DNA from: an uncultured Oscillospiraceae bacterium
GTDB lineage: Bacteria > Bacillota > Clostridia > Oscillospirales > Acutalibacteraceae
Reading direction: 5' to 3'
Assembly: GCA_905211675.1 (NCBI GenBank)
Contig: CAJMBP010000043.1
Location: forward strand, 1 to 12,421
Length of the DNA stretch: 12,421 nt
Shown here: in pieces, positions 6,697-12,421 of the stretch
Layout: each line of letters opens with the position of its first letter
Numbering within the stretch: position 1 is the stretch's first letter
The notes under the pieces: generated by a model
The model's input: the letters and a program-made list of their open reading frames with translations, nothing else
What the model was told of the DNA's origin: nothing
Databases searched by the model: none
Made by a program: the position numbers and the translations under genes

Positions 6697-8655
6697 ATGA
6701 AAAATTTTTACGAAAAACACAAAGTTGCAATTTTAATAGTTTTAAGCGTGTGCGTTGCGGTTGTTTCGGCAACCGTGCTGGCGTTTGTTTTGGCAGATCA
6801 TGTAAAGACGGCCCTTTCTGACGATTATTTATCGGCAGGAACGAGCGTTGTCGAAACTAAGGCTTCACAGCCAGTGTTGCCGTCTGCCGAAAGCCAACCG
6901 CCCGAGCCTATTATTCCGCTTGTTATTACCTCGCCTCAAAAGGCCGACATAACCGTTTCGGAGTCGCATTATGCAATTACCGGTACAAGCGACCCGAACA
7001 AGCCGCTTACTATGAACGGAAACGAAATTCCAAGACTTGAAAGCGGTGAATTTTCGGTTGATGTTGAGCTTACTCCCGGCAAAAACGCCTTTGTTTTTGA
7101 GCACAATGACGAAAAGGTGACATATATTATTCGTTATGATTATGTTATTGTTAAGGGCTATGCGCCTTTTGAAAAACAAAGTTATGAAGCGGGCTCGTCG
7201 TTTGTTGCGGTGGTATATGCACGCATAAATTCGAGCTCGGTTACGGCGTCTTTTTCGGGGCAGACCGTAAATTTGCAGCCCCAACCTTATGAGGACGGCG
7301 AGGAATTTACCAACTTTGTCGGAACCTTTACCCTGCCTACCGGCAACGAAACCGACCTTGATCTCGGCAGTGTAAAATTTTCGGTGACCTGCAGAGGTAT
7401 AAGCCGCAGTTATACTTCACCGTCGGTTATATGCCTGCGCGACAAGGCGCTCGACGGCACACAGGTGGTTGAAATTGTAGCAAGTCAGGCGGAAACCTTT
7501 AACGGCGATACCACCGATGACTGGTCGCGCCCCACAAACAGCTATTTGCCGCAGGGCACGATTGACTATAAGGTGGGCGGTATTGTGTATGAGGCCGAAA
7601 GCGGCAACAGCTATTATAATCTGCGTTGCGGAAAGCGCGTATATGTTACCAAAAAGAATTCGCCCGACCCCGAACGCGTTACCGTATCCAAGGTTTATCA
7701 GGGCGAGCTTCCCGAGTATAATACAATCTCGCTCGCTTCTGGTCAGTCGGGTGCAAAGCACACGGCGTTTACATTCGATGTCGCATGGCGCGCGCCCTTT
7801 GCGGTAGAGCTTGCTCCGCAAAGCTACACAAATCCCGCAAAGCAGGACTATTCTGTTTCGTCCGTTACATACAGTTATGTTGACATAAAGTTTTTCTATG
7901 CGCAAACGATAGACGGAAACTTTGCCGATATAAGCAATCCGCTGTTTTCGTCTGCACAGATAATTCATACGGATGACGGCTGTATTTTAAGACTTCACCT
8001 CAGAGCCACGGGTGCATTTTACGGCTGGCATGCCGAATACAACGCGGCGGGTCAGCTTGAATTTAAGTTTTTAAACCCTCCCGCAGTTACCGAAGTCAAT
8101 AATTTGACGGGGCTTAAAATAGTAATAGACGCGGGTCACGGCGGCAGAGACATAGGCGCGTCGGGTCTTCGCCCCGATATAATGCCCGAAGCCGAGCGTA
8201 ATTTGTCGCTTGCCTATAAATTAAAAGCCGAGCTTGAAAGTTACGGCGCCACGGTAATAATGACCAGAACGGGCGATGTGTCAATGTCGGCAGACGCAAG
8301 ATGTGAATTTTTGCGGCGACAGGCGCCCGACCTATGTATATCGATACATCACGATTCAAGCACGCGGGCCTCGGCGTCGGGCGGCAGTATTTATTGCTTT
8401 AACGCCTTTTCGGACCGTGCGACAAAATTTGTTTTCGACCGCACCGCCGCAGGCGGCTTTTACAGCACAACACAAAAGGGCTGGCATTATTTTTATCTGG
8501 CTCGCGTTACGGCATGCCCCGTAGTTCTGACCGAAAACGGATTTATTTCAAACCCCAACGATTTTGTCGGAATAAGCGACGAGGGTGTGAACAACGCCAA
8601 GGCAAAAGCGCTTGCGCAGGGCGTGCTTGATTACTTTAATTCATTTGTAAAATAA
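6697..8655 (+). CDS. Membrane-anchored N-acetylmuramoyl-L-alanine amidase (Amidase_3)
   Basis: This 652-residue zinc amidase would cut the bond between N-acetylmuramic acid and L-alanine in peptidoglycan. A single uncleaved-looking membrane helix (about 10-33) follows K-rich cytoplasmic residues, and a Ser/Pro/Glu linker (about 45-72) leads outside. Residues about 75-150 resemble a bacterial Ig-like fold (a T-S-P opening, then G-T-S-D-P and N-G-N-E). Residues about 150-465 are beta-rich without a domain I can name with confidence. The C-terminal Amidase_3 domain (about 472-648) has all key residues: His481 in D-A-G-H-G-G, Glu498 in the E-x3-N-L motif, His551 in S-I-H-H-D as zinc ligands, and catalytic Glu613 in T-E-N-G-F. 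ATG 6697 was chosen because GGGG (6687-6690) lies six bases upstream; a TTG at 6685 overlaps that site. No terminator is seen before the proS promoter. A role in cell separation or sporulation is possible but not shown. Confidence 0.9.
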   Translation: MKNFYEKHKVAILIVLSVCVAVVSATVLAFVLADHVKTALSDDYLSAGTSVVETKASQPVLPSAESQPPEPIIPLVITSPQKADITVSESHYAITGTSDPNKPLTMNGNEIPRLESGEFSVDVELTPGKNAFVFEHNDEKVTYIIRYDYVIVKGYAPFEKQSYEAGSSFVAVVYARINSSSVTASFSGQTVNLQPQPYEDGEEFTNFVGTFTLPTGNETDLDLGSVKFSVTCRGISRSYTSPSVICLRDKALDGTQVVEIVASQAETFNGDTTDDWSRPTNSYLPQGTIDYKVGGIVYEAESGNSYYNLRCGKRVYVTKKNSPDPERVTVSKVYQGELPEYNTISLASGQSGAKHTAFTFDVAWRAPFAVELAPQSYTNPAKQDYSVSSVTYSYVDIKFFYAQTIDGNFADISNPLFSSAQIIHTDDGCILRLHLRATGAFYGWHAEYNAAGQLEFKFLNPPAVTEVNNLTGLKIVIDAGHGGRDIGASGLRPDIMPEAERNLSLAYKLKAELESYGATVIMTRTGDVSMSADARCEFLRRQAPDLCISIHHDSSTRASASGGSIYCFNAFSDRATKFVFDRTAAGGFYSTTQKGWHYFYLARVTACPVVLTENGFISNPNDFVGISDEGVNNAKAKALAQGVLDYFNSFVK

Positions 8656-8660
8656 AACAG

Positions 8661-8689
8661 TTGAAAATAAACGGATTATATTTTATAAT
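8661..8689 (+). promoter_or_regulatory. Promoter of proS-pyk
   Basis: TTGAAA (8661-8666), 17 bp and a perfect TATAAT (8684-8689) lie in the 66 bp gap after the amidase stop. Transcription would start near 8696, leaving a leader of only about 26 bases. That is too short for a T-box riboswitch, so this synthetase gene appears not to use tRNA-sensing attenuation. Confidence 0.8.
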
Positions 8690-8721
8690 GTTACAGAATA
8701 AATTGATATTTGGTGATAAAA

Positions 8722-10158
8722 ATGGCTAAACAGGAAAAATTGGTTAAATCGATTACTTCAATGGATGAGGACTTTGCAAAATGGTACACCGATGTTTGCA
8801 TAAAAGCGGAGCTTATAGATTATTCCTCGGTTAAGGGATGTATGATTATCAGACCTTACGGTTATGCTATATGGGAGAACATTCAGCATATTATGGACGG
8901 TATGTTCAAAGAGCTCGGCCACGAAAATGTGTATATGCCTATGTTTATACCCGAAAGTCTTTTGCAAAAAGAAAAAGACCATGTTGAAGGCTTTGCACCC
9001 GAGGTTGCGTGGGTTACCCACGGCGGTGAGGAAGAGCTTGAGGAGCGACTTTGTGTGCGCCCGACATCCGAAACCCTTTTTTGCGATCACTTTAAAAATA
9101 TTGTTCATTCTTACCGTGACCTGCCAAAGCTTTATAACCAGTGGTGCAGTGTTGTAAGGTGGGAAAAAACCACACGCCCGTTCCTGCGCTCACGCGAATT
9201 CCTGTGGCAGGAGGGTCACACTCTGCATGCCACCGCAGACGAGGCTCGGCACGAGACCGAGCAGATGCTTAATGTGTATGCCCGTTTTGCAAAAGAGGCG
9301 CTTGCAATGCCTGTTGTAAAGGGTCAAAAGACCGAGAAGGAGCGTTTTGCAGGCGCAGAGGCAACCTATACAATCGAGGCTTTAATGCATGACGGCAAGG
9401 CGCTTCAAAGCGGCACCTCACACTATTTCGGCGACGGTTTTTCACGCGCTTTTGATGTTCAGTTTACCGACAAAGACAATAAACCCGTATATCCCTATCA
9501 AACATCTTGGGGCACAACCACACGCCTTATAGGCGCGGTTATTATGACCCACGGTGATGATAACGGCCTTGTTCTTCCGCCTGCGGTTGCGCCCATTCAG
9601 GTTGTGGTTGTGCCGATAGCATCGCACAAGGGCGGCGTTAACGAAAAGGCGCAGGAGGTTTGCGAAACACTCAAAAAGGTCTGCCGAGTAAAGCTTGACA
9701 ATTCAGACCAGACTCCCGGCTGGAAGTTTGCGGAATATGAAATGAAGGGCGTTCCGATTCGTATTGAAATAGGCCCTCGCGATATTGAAAACAACCAATG
9801 CGTTGCGGTTCGCCGCGACAACCGCGAAAAAATATTTATAGATCTTGACGAGCTGGAAACGCGCATACCCGAATTGCTTACCGAGTATCACGACGCGCTT
9901 TACAACAAGGCGCTCGAGCGTCGTGAGGCTATGACCTATGACGCAAAAAATCTTGATGAAATTATACAAATCGCCAATACAAAACCCGGTTTTATACGCG
10001 CAATGTGGTGCGGTGACCGCGAGTGTGAGGATAAGCTTAAGGAGGTTGCGGGAATAACATCGCGCTGCATACCCTTTGAGCAGGACAAAATAGGCGACAC
10101 CTGTGTTTGCTGCGGCAAGAAAGCCGACAAAATGCTGTATTGGGGCAAAGCATACTGA
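8722..10158 (+). CDS. proS: Prolyl-tRNA synthetase, archaeal/eukaryote-like short form
   Basis: This 478-residue class II synthetase attaches proline to tRNA-Pro. Motif 1 is around G-C-M-I-I-R-P-Y-G (39-47), the T-S-E loop is at 115-117, motif 2 at 151-166 (T-R-P-F-L-R-S-R-E-F, then W-Q-E-G-H), and motif 3 at about 265-288 with H-G-D-D-N-G-L. The anticodon-binding domain follows (about 292-400). A C-terminal zinc-type domain has Cys430 and Cys435 plus a C-V-C-C cluster at 461-464, and the protein ends in Tyr478. These last features, and the absence of the large insertion (INS) between motifs 2 and 3, mark the archaeal/eukaryote-like type common in Clostridia rather than the E. coli type of about 570 residues. 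INS edits Ala-tRNA-Pro, so that proofreading must come from elsewhere. GGTGA at 8712-8716 supports ATG 8722 over TTG 8710. The pyk start lies 20 bp downstream. Confidence 0.95.
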   Translation: MAKQEKLVKSITSMDEDFAKWYTDVCIKAELIDYSSVKGCMIIRPYGYAIWENIQHIMDGMFKELGHENVYMPMFIPESLLQKEKDHVEGFAPEVAWVTHGGEEELEERLCVRPTSETLFCDHFKNIVHSYRDLPKLYNQWCSVVRWEKTTRPFLRSREFLWQEGHTLHATADEARHETEQMLNVYARFAKEALAMPVVKGQKTEKERFAGAEATYTIEALMHDGKALQSGTSHYFGDGFSRAFDVQFTDKDNKPVYPYQTSWGTTTRLIGAVIMTHGDDNGLVLPPAVAPIQVVVVPIASHKGGVNEKAQEVCETLKKVCRVKLDNSDQTPGWKFAEYEMKGVPIRIEIGPRDIENNQCVAVRRDNREKIFIDLDELETRIPELLTEYHDALYNKALERREAMTYDAKNLDEIIQIANTKPGFIRAMWCGDRECEDKLKEVAGITSRCIPFEQDKIGDTCVCCGKKADKMLYWGKAY

Positions 10159-10178
10159 TTTTAAGGAATACAGATAAA

Positions 10179-11597
10179 ATGAGAAAAACGAAAATTGTTT
10201 GCACAATAGGACCTGCCTGTGAAGATGCCGCAACATTAGAGGCTATGTGCAAAGCGGGAATGAATGTTGCCCGACTCAACTTTTCGCACGGTAATCATGA
10301 ACAGCATTTACAAAAAATAAAGCTGGTAAAAACCGTTCGTGAAAAGCTCGATATGCCGATTGCAATTTTGCTTGACACAAAGGGTCCTGAGTACCGAATA
10401 AAAACATTTGAAAACGGAAAAATAAATTTAAACGAGGGCGACCTCTTTACCTTTACCACAGAGGATGTTGTCGGCAACGACCAAAGGGTAAGCGTTACCT
10501 ATAAGGGTCTTTGTAATGATATAAACATAGGCGACCGAATTCTGCTAAACAACGGTCTGCTTATTTTCGAGGTTACTAAAATCAACTCTCCCGAGGTTAT
10601 ATGTAAGGTTATTGCCGGCGGTGAGCTTTCCGACCGCAAGAGCATGGCTTTCCCCGGAAAAGTATTAAAGCAAAAATATTTAAGCGAACAGGACAAGGCG
10701 GATATAAAATTCGGAATTGACAATGATGTTGATTTTATAGCCTGTTCGTTTGTGTCAAACGCCCAGGATTTGCGTGATGTTAAAAGCTATATAAATGAAA
10801 TTGCGCCCGACACACGCGTAAGTCTCATCGCCAAAATAGAAAACCGTTCGGGTGTTGACAATATAGAACAAATCTGTGACGAATGCGACGGCATTATGAT
10901 AGGCCGCGGCGATATGGGAGTTGAAATTCCCTTTGAAGAACTGCCCGACATTCAGAAAAAGCTGATAACAAAATGCCGACTGCTCGGCAAGCGCGTTATA
11001 ACCGCCACCGAAATGCTTGAATCTATGATTTATAATCCTCGGCCGACCCGAGCGGAAATCAGCGACGTCGCAAACGCGGTATATGACGGCACCAGCGCTA
11101 TTATGCTGTCGGGTGAAACCGCCGCGGGCAAATACCCCGTGCTCACCGTTCGGACGATGGCGCGCATTGCTCAACAGACCGAGATGAATATACACTATAA
11201 CAAGCGTTTCGGACGGTCAGAGTTTAAAATTAAAAATGTTGTTGACGCGCTGTCTCATTCGGCCTGCGCCATGGCTATGGATGTAGACGCGAAGTGTATT
11301 GTTGTATGCTCGCTTTCGGGCATGACAGCCCGTATGGTGTCGCGGTTCCGTCCGCCTATGGATATAATAGGCTTTACCGCCGACGAAAAAACCCGCAGGC
11401 AGCTGTCGCTTTCTTGGGGAATTATACCCGTAAAATCCGAAATTTACAAATCTACCGATGTACTTTTTTATTCGGCTGTAAACGCGGCTAAAAAAAGTCT
11501 CGGACTTCATTCGGGCGACAAGGTGCTTATAACGGGCGGCAACACAAACGGAGTATCGGGCAATACCGATATGATTAAAATTGAAACGGTAGAATAA
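10179..11597 (+). CDS. pyk: Pyruvate kinase
   Basis: This 472-residue enzyme transfers phosphate from phosphoenolpyruvate to ADP, giving pyruvate and ATP at the end of glycolysis. The N-terminal T-K-I-V-C-T-I-G-P (4-12) and the block with A-R-L-N-F-S-H-G (31-38) are typical. The K+ site has D-T-K-G-P-E (66-71), and Glu71 marks the K+-dependent type. Catalytic residues are Lys219 and Glu221 (K-I-E-N), Asp245 in R-G-D-M-G-V-E, and Thr277 in T-A-T-E-M-L. The B domain fills about residues 70-165 and the C domain about 350-472. The extra phosphohistidine-like C-terminal domain of Bacillus-type enzymes (about 585 residues) is absent. Substitutions relative to common sequences include Tyr72 in G-P-E-Y-R (usually Ile) and I-G-R-G-D (usually V-A-R-G-D). 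AAGGA at 10163-10167 is 11 bases before ATG, rather far but workable. It probably shares a transcript with proS and ends at a strong terminator. Confidence 0.95.
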   Translation: MRKTKIVCTIGPACEDAATLEAMCKAGMNVARLNFSHGNHEQHLQKIKLVKTVREKLDMPIAILLDTKGPEYRIKTFENGKINLNEGDLFTFTTEDVVGNDQRVSVTYKGLCNDINIGDRILLNNGLLIFEVTKINSPEVICKVIAGGELSDRKSMAFPGKVLKQKYLSEQDKADIKFGIDNDVDFIACSFVSNAQDLRDVKSYINEIAPDTRVSLIAKIENRSGVDNIEQICDECDGIMIGRGDMGVEIPFEELPDIQKKLITKCRLLGKRVITATEMLESMIYNPRPTRAEISDVANAVYDGTSAIMLSGETAAGKYPVLTVRTMARIAQQTEMNIHYNKRFGRSEFKIKNVVDALSHSACAMAMDVDAKCIVVCSLSGMTARMVSRFRPPMDIIGFTADEKTRRQLSLSWGIIPVKSEIYKSTDVLFYSAVNAAKKSLGLHSGDKVLITGGNTNGVSGNTDMIKIETVE

Positions 11598-11627
11598 TTT
11601 GCGTATCGAAATTTTAAAAACACATAT

Positions 11628-11667
11628 AAAAACACCCCGCTTTTAAATATAAGCGAGGTGTTTTTGC
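11628..11667. terminator. Two-way terminator between pyk and the DUF2344 gene
   Basis: A 15-position stem (11628-11642 with 11651-11665) with an eight-base loop TTAAATAT has A5 on one side and T5 on the other, so it can end transcripts from both convergent genes. The only flaw is C11637 opposite A11656. In the plus-strand RNA this is a C-A mismatch, but in the minus-strand RNA it becomes a G-U wobble, so the hairpin should be more stable for the DUF2344 transcript. Confidence 0.88.
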
Positions 11668-11673
11668 GTTTGA

Positions 11674-12324
11674 TTACTTAAAAAGATTACCGTTTTCGTC
11701 AAGTACGGCGGTTCGGTTTACGGTGTAGTAAAAGTGCTTTCCGTATTCTTCAAAAAACTTATTTAAAAACAGTTCGGGGTTTAGGTTTTCTCGACTCCCT
11801 GCAGGAAGCGTGATTTTTAAAACGGTGTCGGTGCATTTTGTGCCAAATGAAAAGCCTTTGATTTTGTCGGCAATGTCGATTTCCTTTTCGGCACCCTTTT
11901 TGGTTTTCTTTAAAACGGTAAGCGTGTCACGGTTTAAAAACTCGGACAAAGCGTTTTTGATTTCGCCGCCGTCGTCAAAGGTGATTTCAAAGTACGCCGC
12001 CGCAATATCGCCCGATTTTAAAATCGGCTCTGCCGCGTCGAAAAATCTTATATACGGCGGGCAAACGGCATTGAGCTTTTCGGGAAGTTCCGATATGGGA
12101 TAACCGTCATCTAAAATGCGTATATCCAAAATTTCATACTCGCTTTCAAAGCCTAATGACAGCGGAAGCGCAAAGGTCATATAAAGGTGCGGGTTAAAGC
12201 CCTCGGTGTACCAGACGGGCAGCTTTGCACGGCGAATGGTCCGTGTCATAAAACGGGTCATATCAAGGTGCGAAATAAACTTCATACGCCCGCTTTTTTT
12301 GTAAAAAAGCCTAACGTTTTTCAA
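11674..12324 (-). CDS. DUF2344 (TIGR03936) radical-SAM-associated protein
   Basis: This 216-residue protein matches the DUF2344 family, which is either fused to or encoded right after a B12-binding-type radical SAM protein (TIGR03960). Its biochemical role has not been established as far as I know. The hallmark N-terminus is clear: S-G-R-M-K-F-I-S-H-L-D-M (11-22), then L-P-V-W-Y-T-E-G-F-N-P-H (35-46) and F-A-L-P-L-S-L-G (51-58). I prefer the TTG at 12324-12322 because it gives the usual start a few residues before the first strand and places GGAAAGG (12340-12334) nine bases upstream. The GTG at 12333-12331 would add three residues but directly abuts that site. The upstream frame ends inside this gene (stop 12313-12311), a 14 bp overlap suggesting translational coupling. 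In many genomes these genes lie next to rng, rplU and rpmA; here the transcript seems to end at the terminator just downstream. Confidence 0.85.
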   Translation of the reverse strand: MKNVRLFYKKSGRMKFISHLDMTRFMTRTIRRAKLPVWYTEGFNPHLYMTFALPLSLGFESEYEILDIRILDDGYPISELPEKLNAVCPPYIRFFDAAEPILKSGDIAAAYFEITFDDGGEIKNALSEFLNRDTLTVLKKTKKGAEKEIDIADKIKGFSFGTKCTDTVLKITLPAGSRENLNPELFLNKFFEEYGKHFYYTVNRTAVLDENGNLFK

Positions 12325-12421
12325 AGCAAACACCCTTTCCGTAAGAATTTGCGCCGCAGCCCGCGCATTTTGCCAATTTAGTCAGCTTTATATCTTCTTT
12401 AATGGCCATTAAAGAAGATAT
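12311..12421 (-). CDS. Probable C-terminus of the TIGR03960-type radical SAM protein (5' part outside window)
   Basis: On the minus strand a frame is open from the window edge to TAG at 12313-12311 and ends with a cysteine-rich tail: K-C-A-G-C-G-A-N-S-Y-G-K-G-V-C-F-E-K-R. A C-x2-C-G-A ... G-V-C tail, followed by an overlapping DUF2344 gene, is what I expect from the C-terminus of TIGR03960 radical SAM proteins. That is recalled family knowledge, not a search result. An alternative is a 32-residue ORF from ATG 12409-12407, whose start (K-L-T-K-L-A-K-C-A-G-C-G-A) recalls the N-terminus of selenophosphate synthetase SelD. It has no ribosome binding site and stops too soon, so I rank it lower. 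The first 11 codons lie in the edge palindrome and may not be genuine. Confidence 0.5.
   Translation of the reverse strand: MSSLMAIKEDIKLTKLAKCAGCGANSYGKGVCFEKR
12390..12421. repeat. Perfect 32 bp palindrome at the window edge
   Basis: The arm ATATCTTCTTTAATGG (12390-12405) is followed directly by its exact reverse complement (12406-12421), with the centre at GG|CC and no loop. The symmetry reaches the last base, so the true inverted repeat may be longer. It lies inside the cysteine-rich reading frame on the minus strand. It is either a real palindromic site or a fold-back joint made during assembly or amplification. Confidence 0.9.

Noticed and set aside
6589..6721. Shared GGTGATAA words before the ABC-F gene and proS as a regulatory element
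   Set aside because: In both places the word is simply the ribosome binding site five to six bases before the start codon.
8656..8721. T-box riboswitch before proS
   Set aside because: The gap is only 66 bp, and the predicted leader of about 26 bases cannot hold a T-box; no hairpin or T-box sequence is visible.
1..12421. CRISPR array, insertion sequence, prophage, tRNA or rRNA, or toxin-antitoxin pair
   Set aside because: I found no regularly spaced repeats, transposase or integrase motifs, or RNA gene signatures, and the gaps are too short for missed small genes apart from the frame at the right edge.

Overview
The window looks like chromosomal core DNA from an anaerobic Firmicute of the class Clostridia, plausibly an uncultured gut-type Oscillospirales or relative. 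The pointers are a sodium-pumping decarboxylase with its biotin carrier on a separate gene, the short archaeal/eukaryote-type prolyl-tRNA synthetase usual in Clostridia, Gram-positive cell-wall enzymes with SH3b repeats, a DUF2344 protein, and strong A/G-rich ribosome binding sites. The genus cannot be fixed by reading alone.

Layout. (1) About 1-2930, plus strand: the 3' part of a biotin carrier gene, the decarboxylase beta subunit (oadB type) and the carboxyltransferase alpha subunit (oadA type) form one operon with 20-30 bp gaps and end at a strong hairpin. The operon starts left of the window. (2) 2946-4705, plus: a single gene with its own promoter (TTGACA, 17 bp, TAGAAT) encodes a probable lipoprotein lysozyme (GH25) with three C-terminal SH3b repeats, followed by a terminator. 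The promoter spacer carries a run of nine G. (3) 4708-6588, minus: an ABC-F ATPase starting at TTG. (4) 6589-6696: a 108 bp divergent promoter region. (5) 6697-8655, plus: a membrane-anchored N-acetylmuramoyl-L-alanine amidase. (6) 8661-11597, plus: a clear promoter, then proS and pyk 20 bp apart. (7) 11628-11667: a two-way terminator between pyk and the convergent last genes. (8) 11674-12421, minus: a DUF2344 protein, overlapped at its start by the 3' end of what is probably its radical-SAM partner. The window ends exactly in a perfect 32 bp palindrome.

Function. The left operon would decarboxylate oxaloacetate (or exchange carboxyl groups through the biotin carrier) and couple this to Na+ export. 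Pyruvate kinase on the right works at the same phosphoenolpyruvate/pyruvate/oxaloacetate node, although the two loci are not linked in one operon. The lysozyme and the amidase cut the glycan strand and the stem-peptide bond of peptidoglycan, respectively. The ABC-F protein and ProRS belong to translation.

I found no CRISPR array, transposon, phage gene, rRNA or tRNA, and no clearly undescribed multi-gene system. No stretch longer than 300 bases lacks a gene. The two observations most worth a second look are the G9 tract inside the lysozyme promoter (possible phase variation) and the perfect palindrome at the right edge (possible assembly fold-back).
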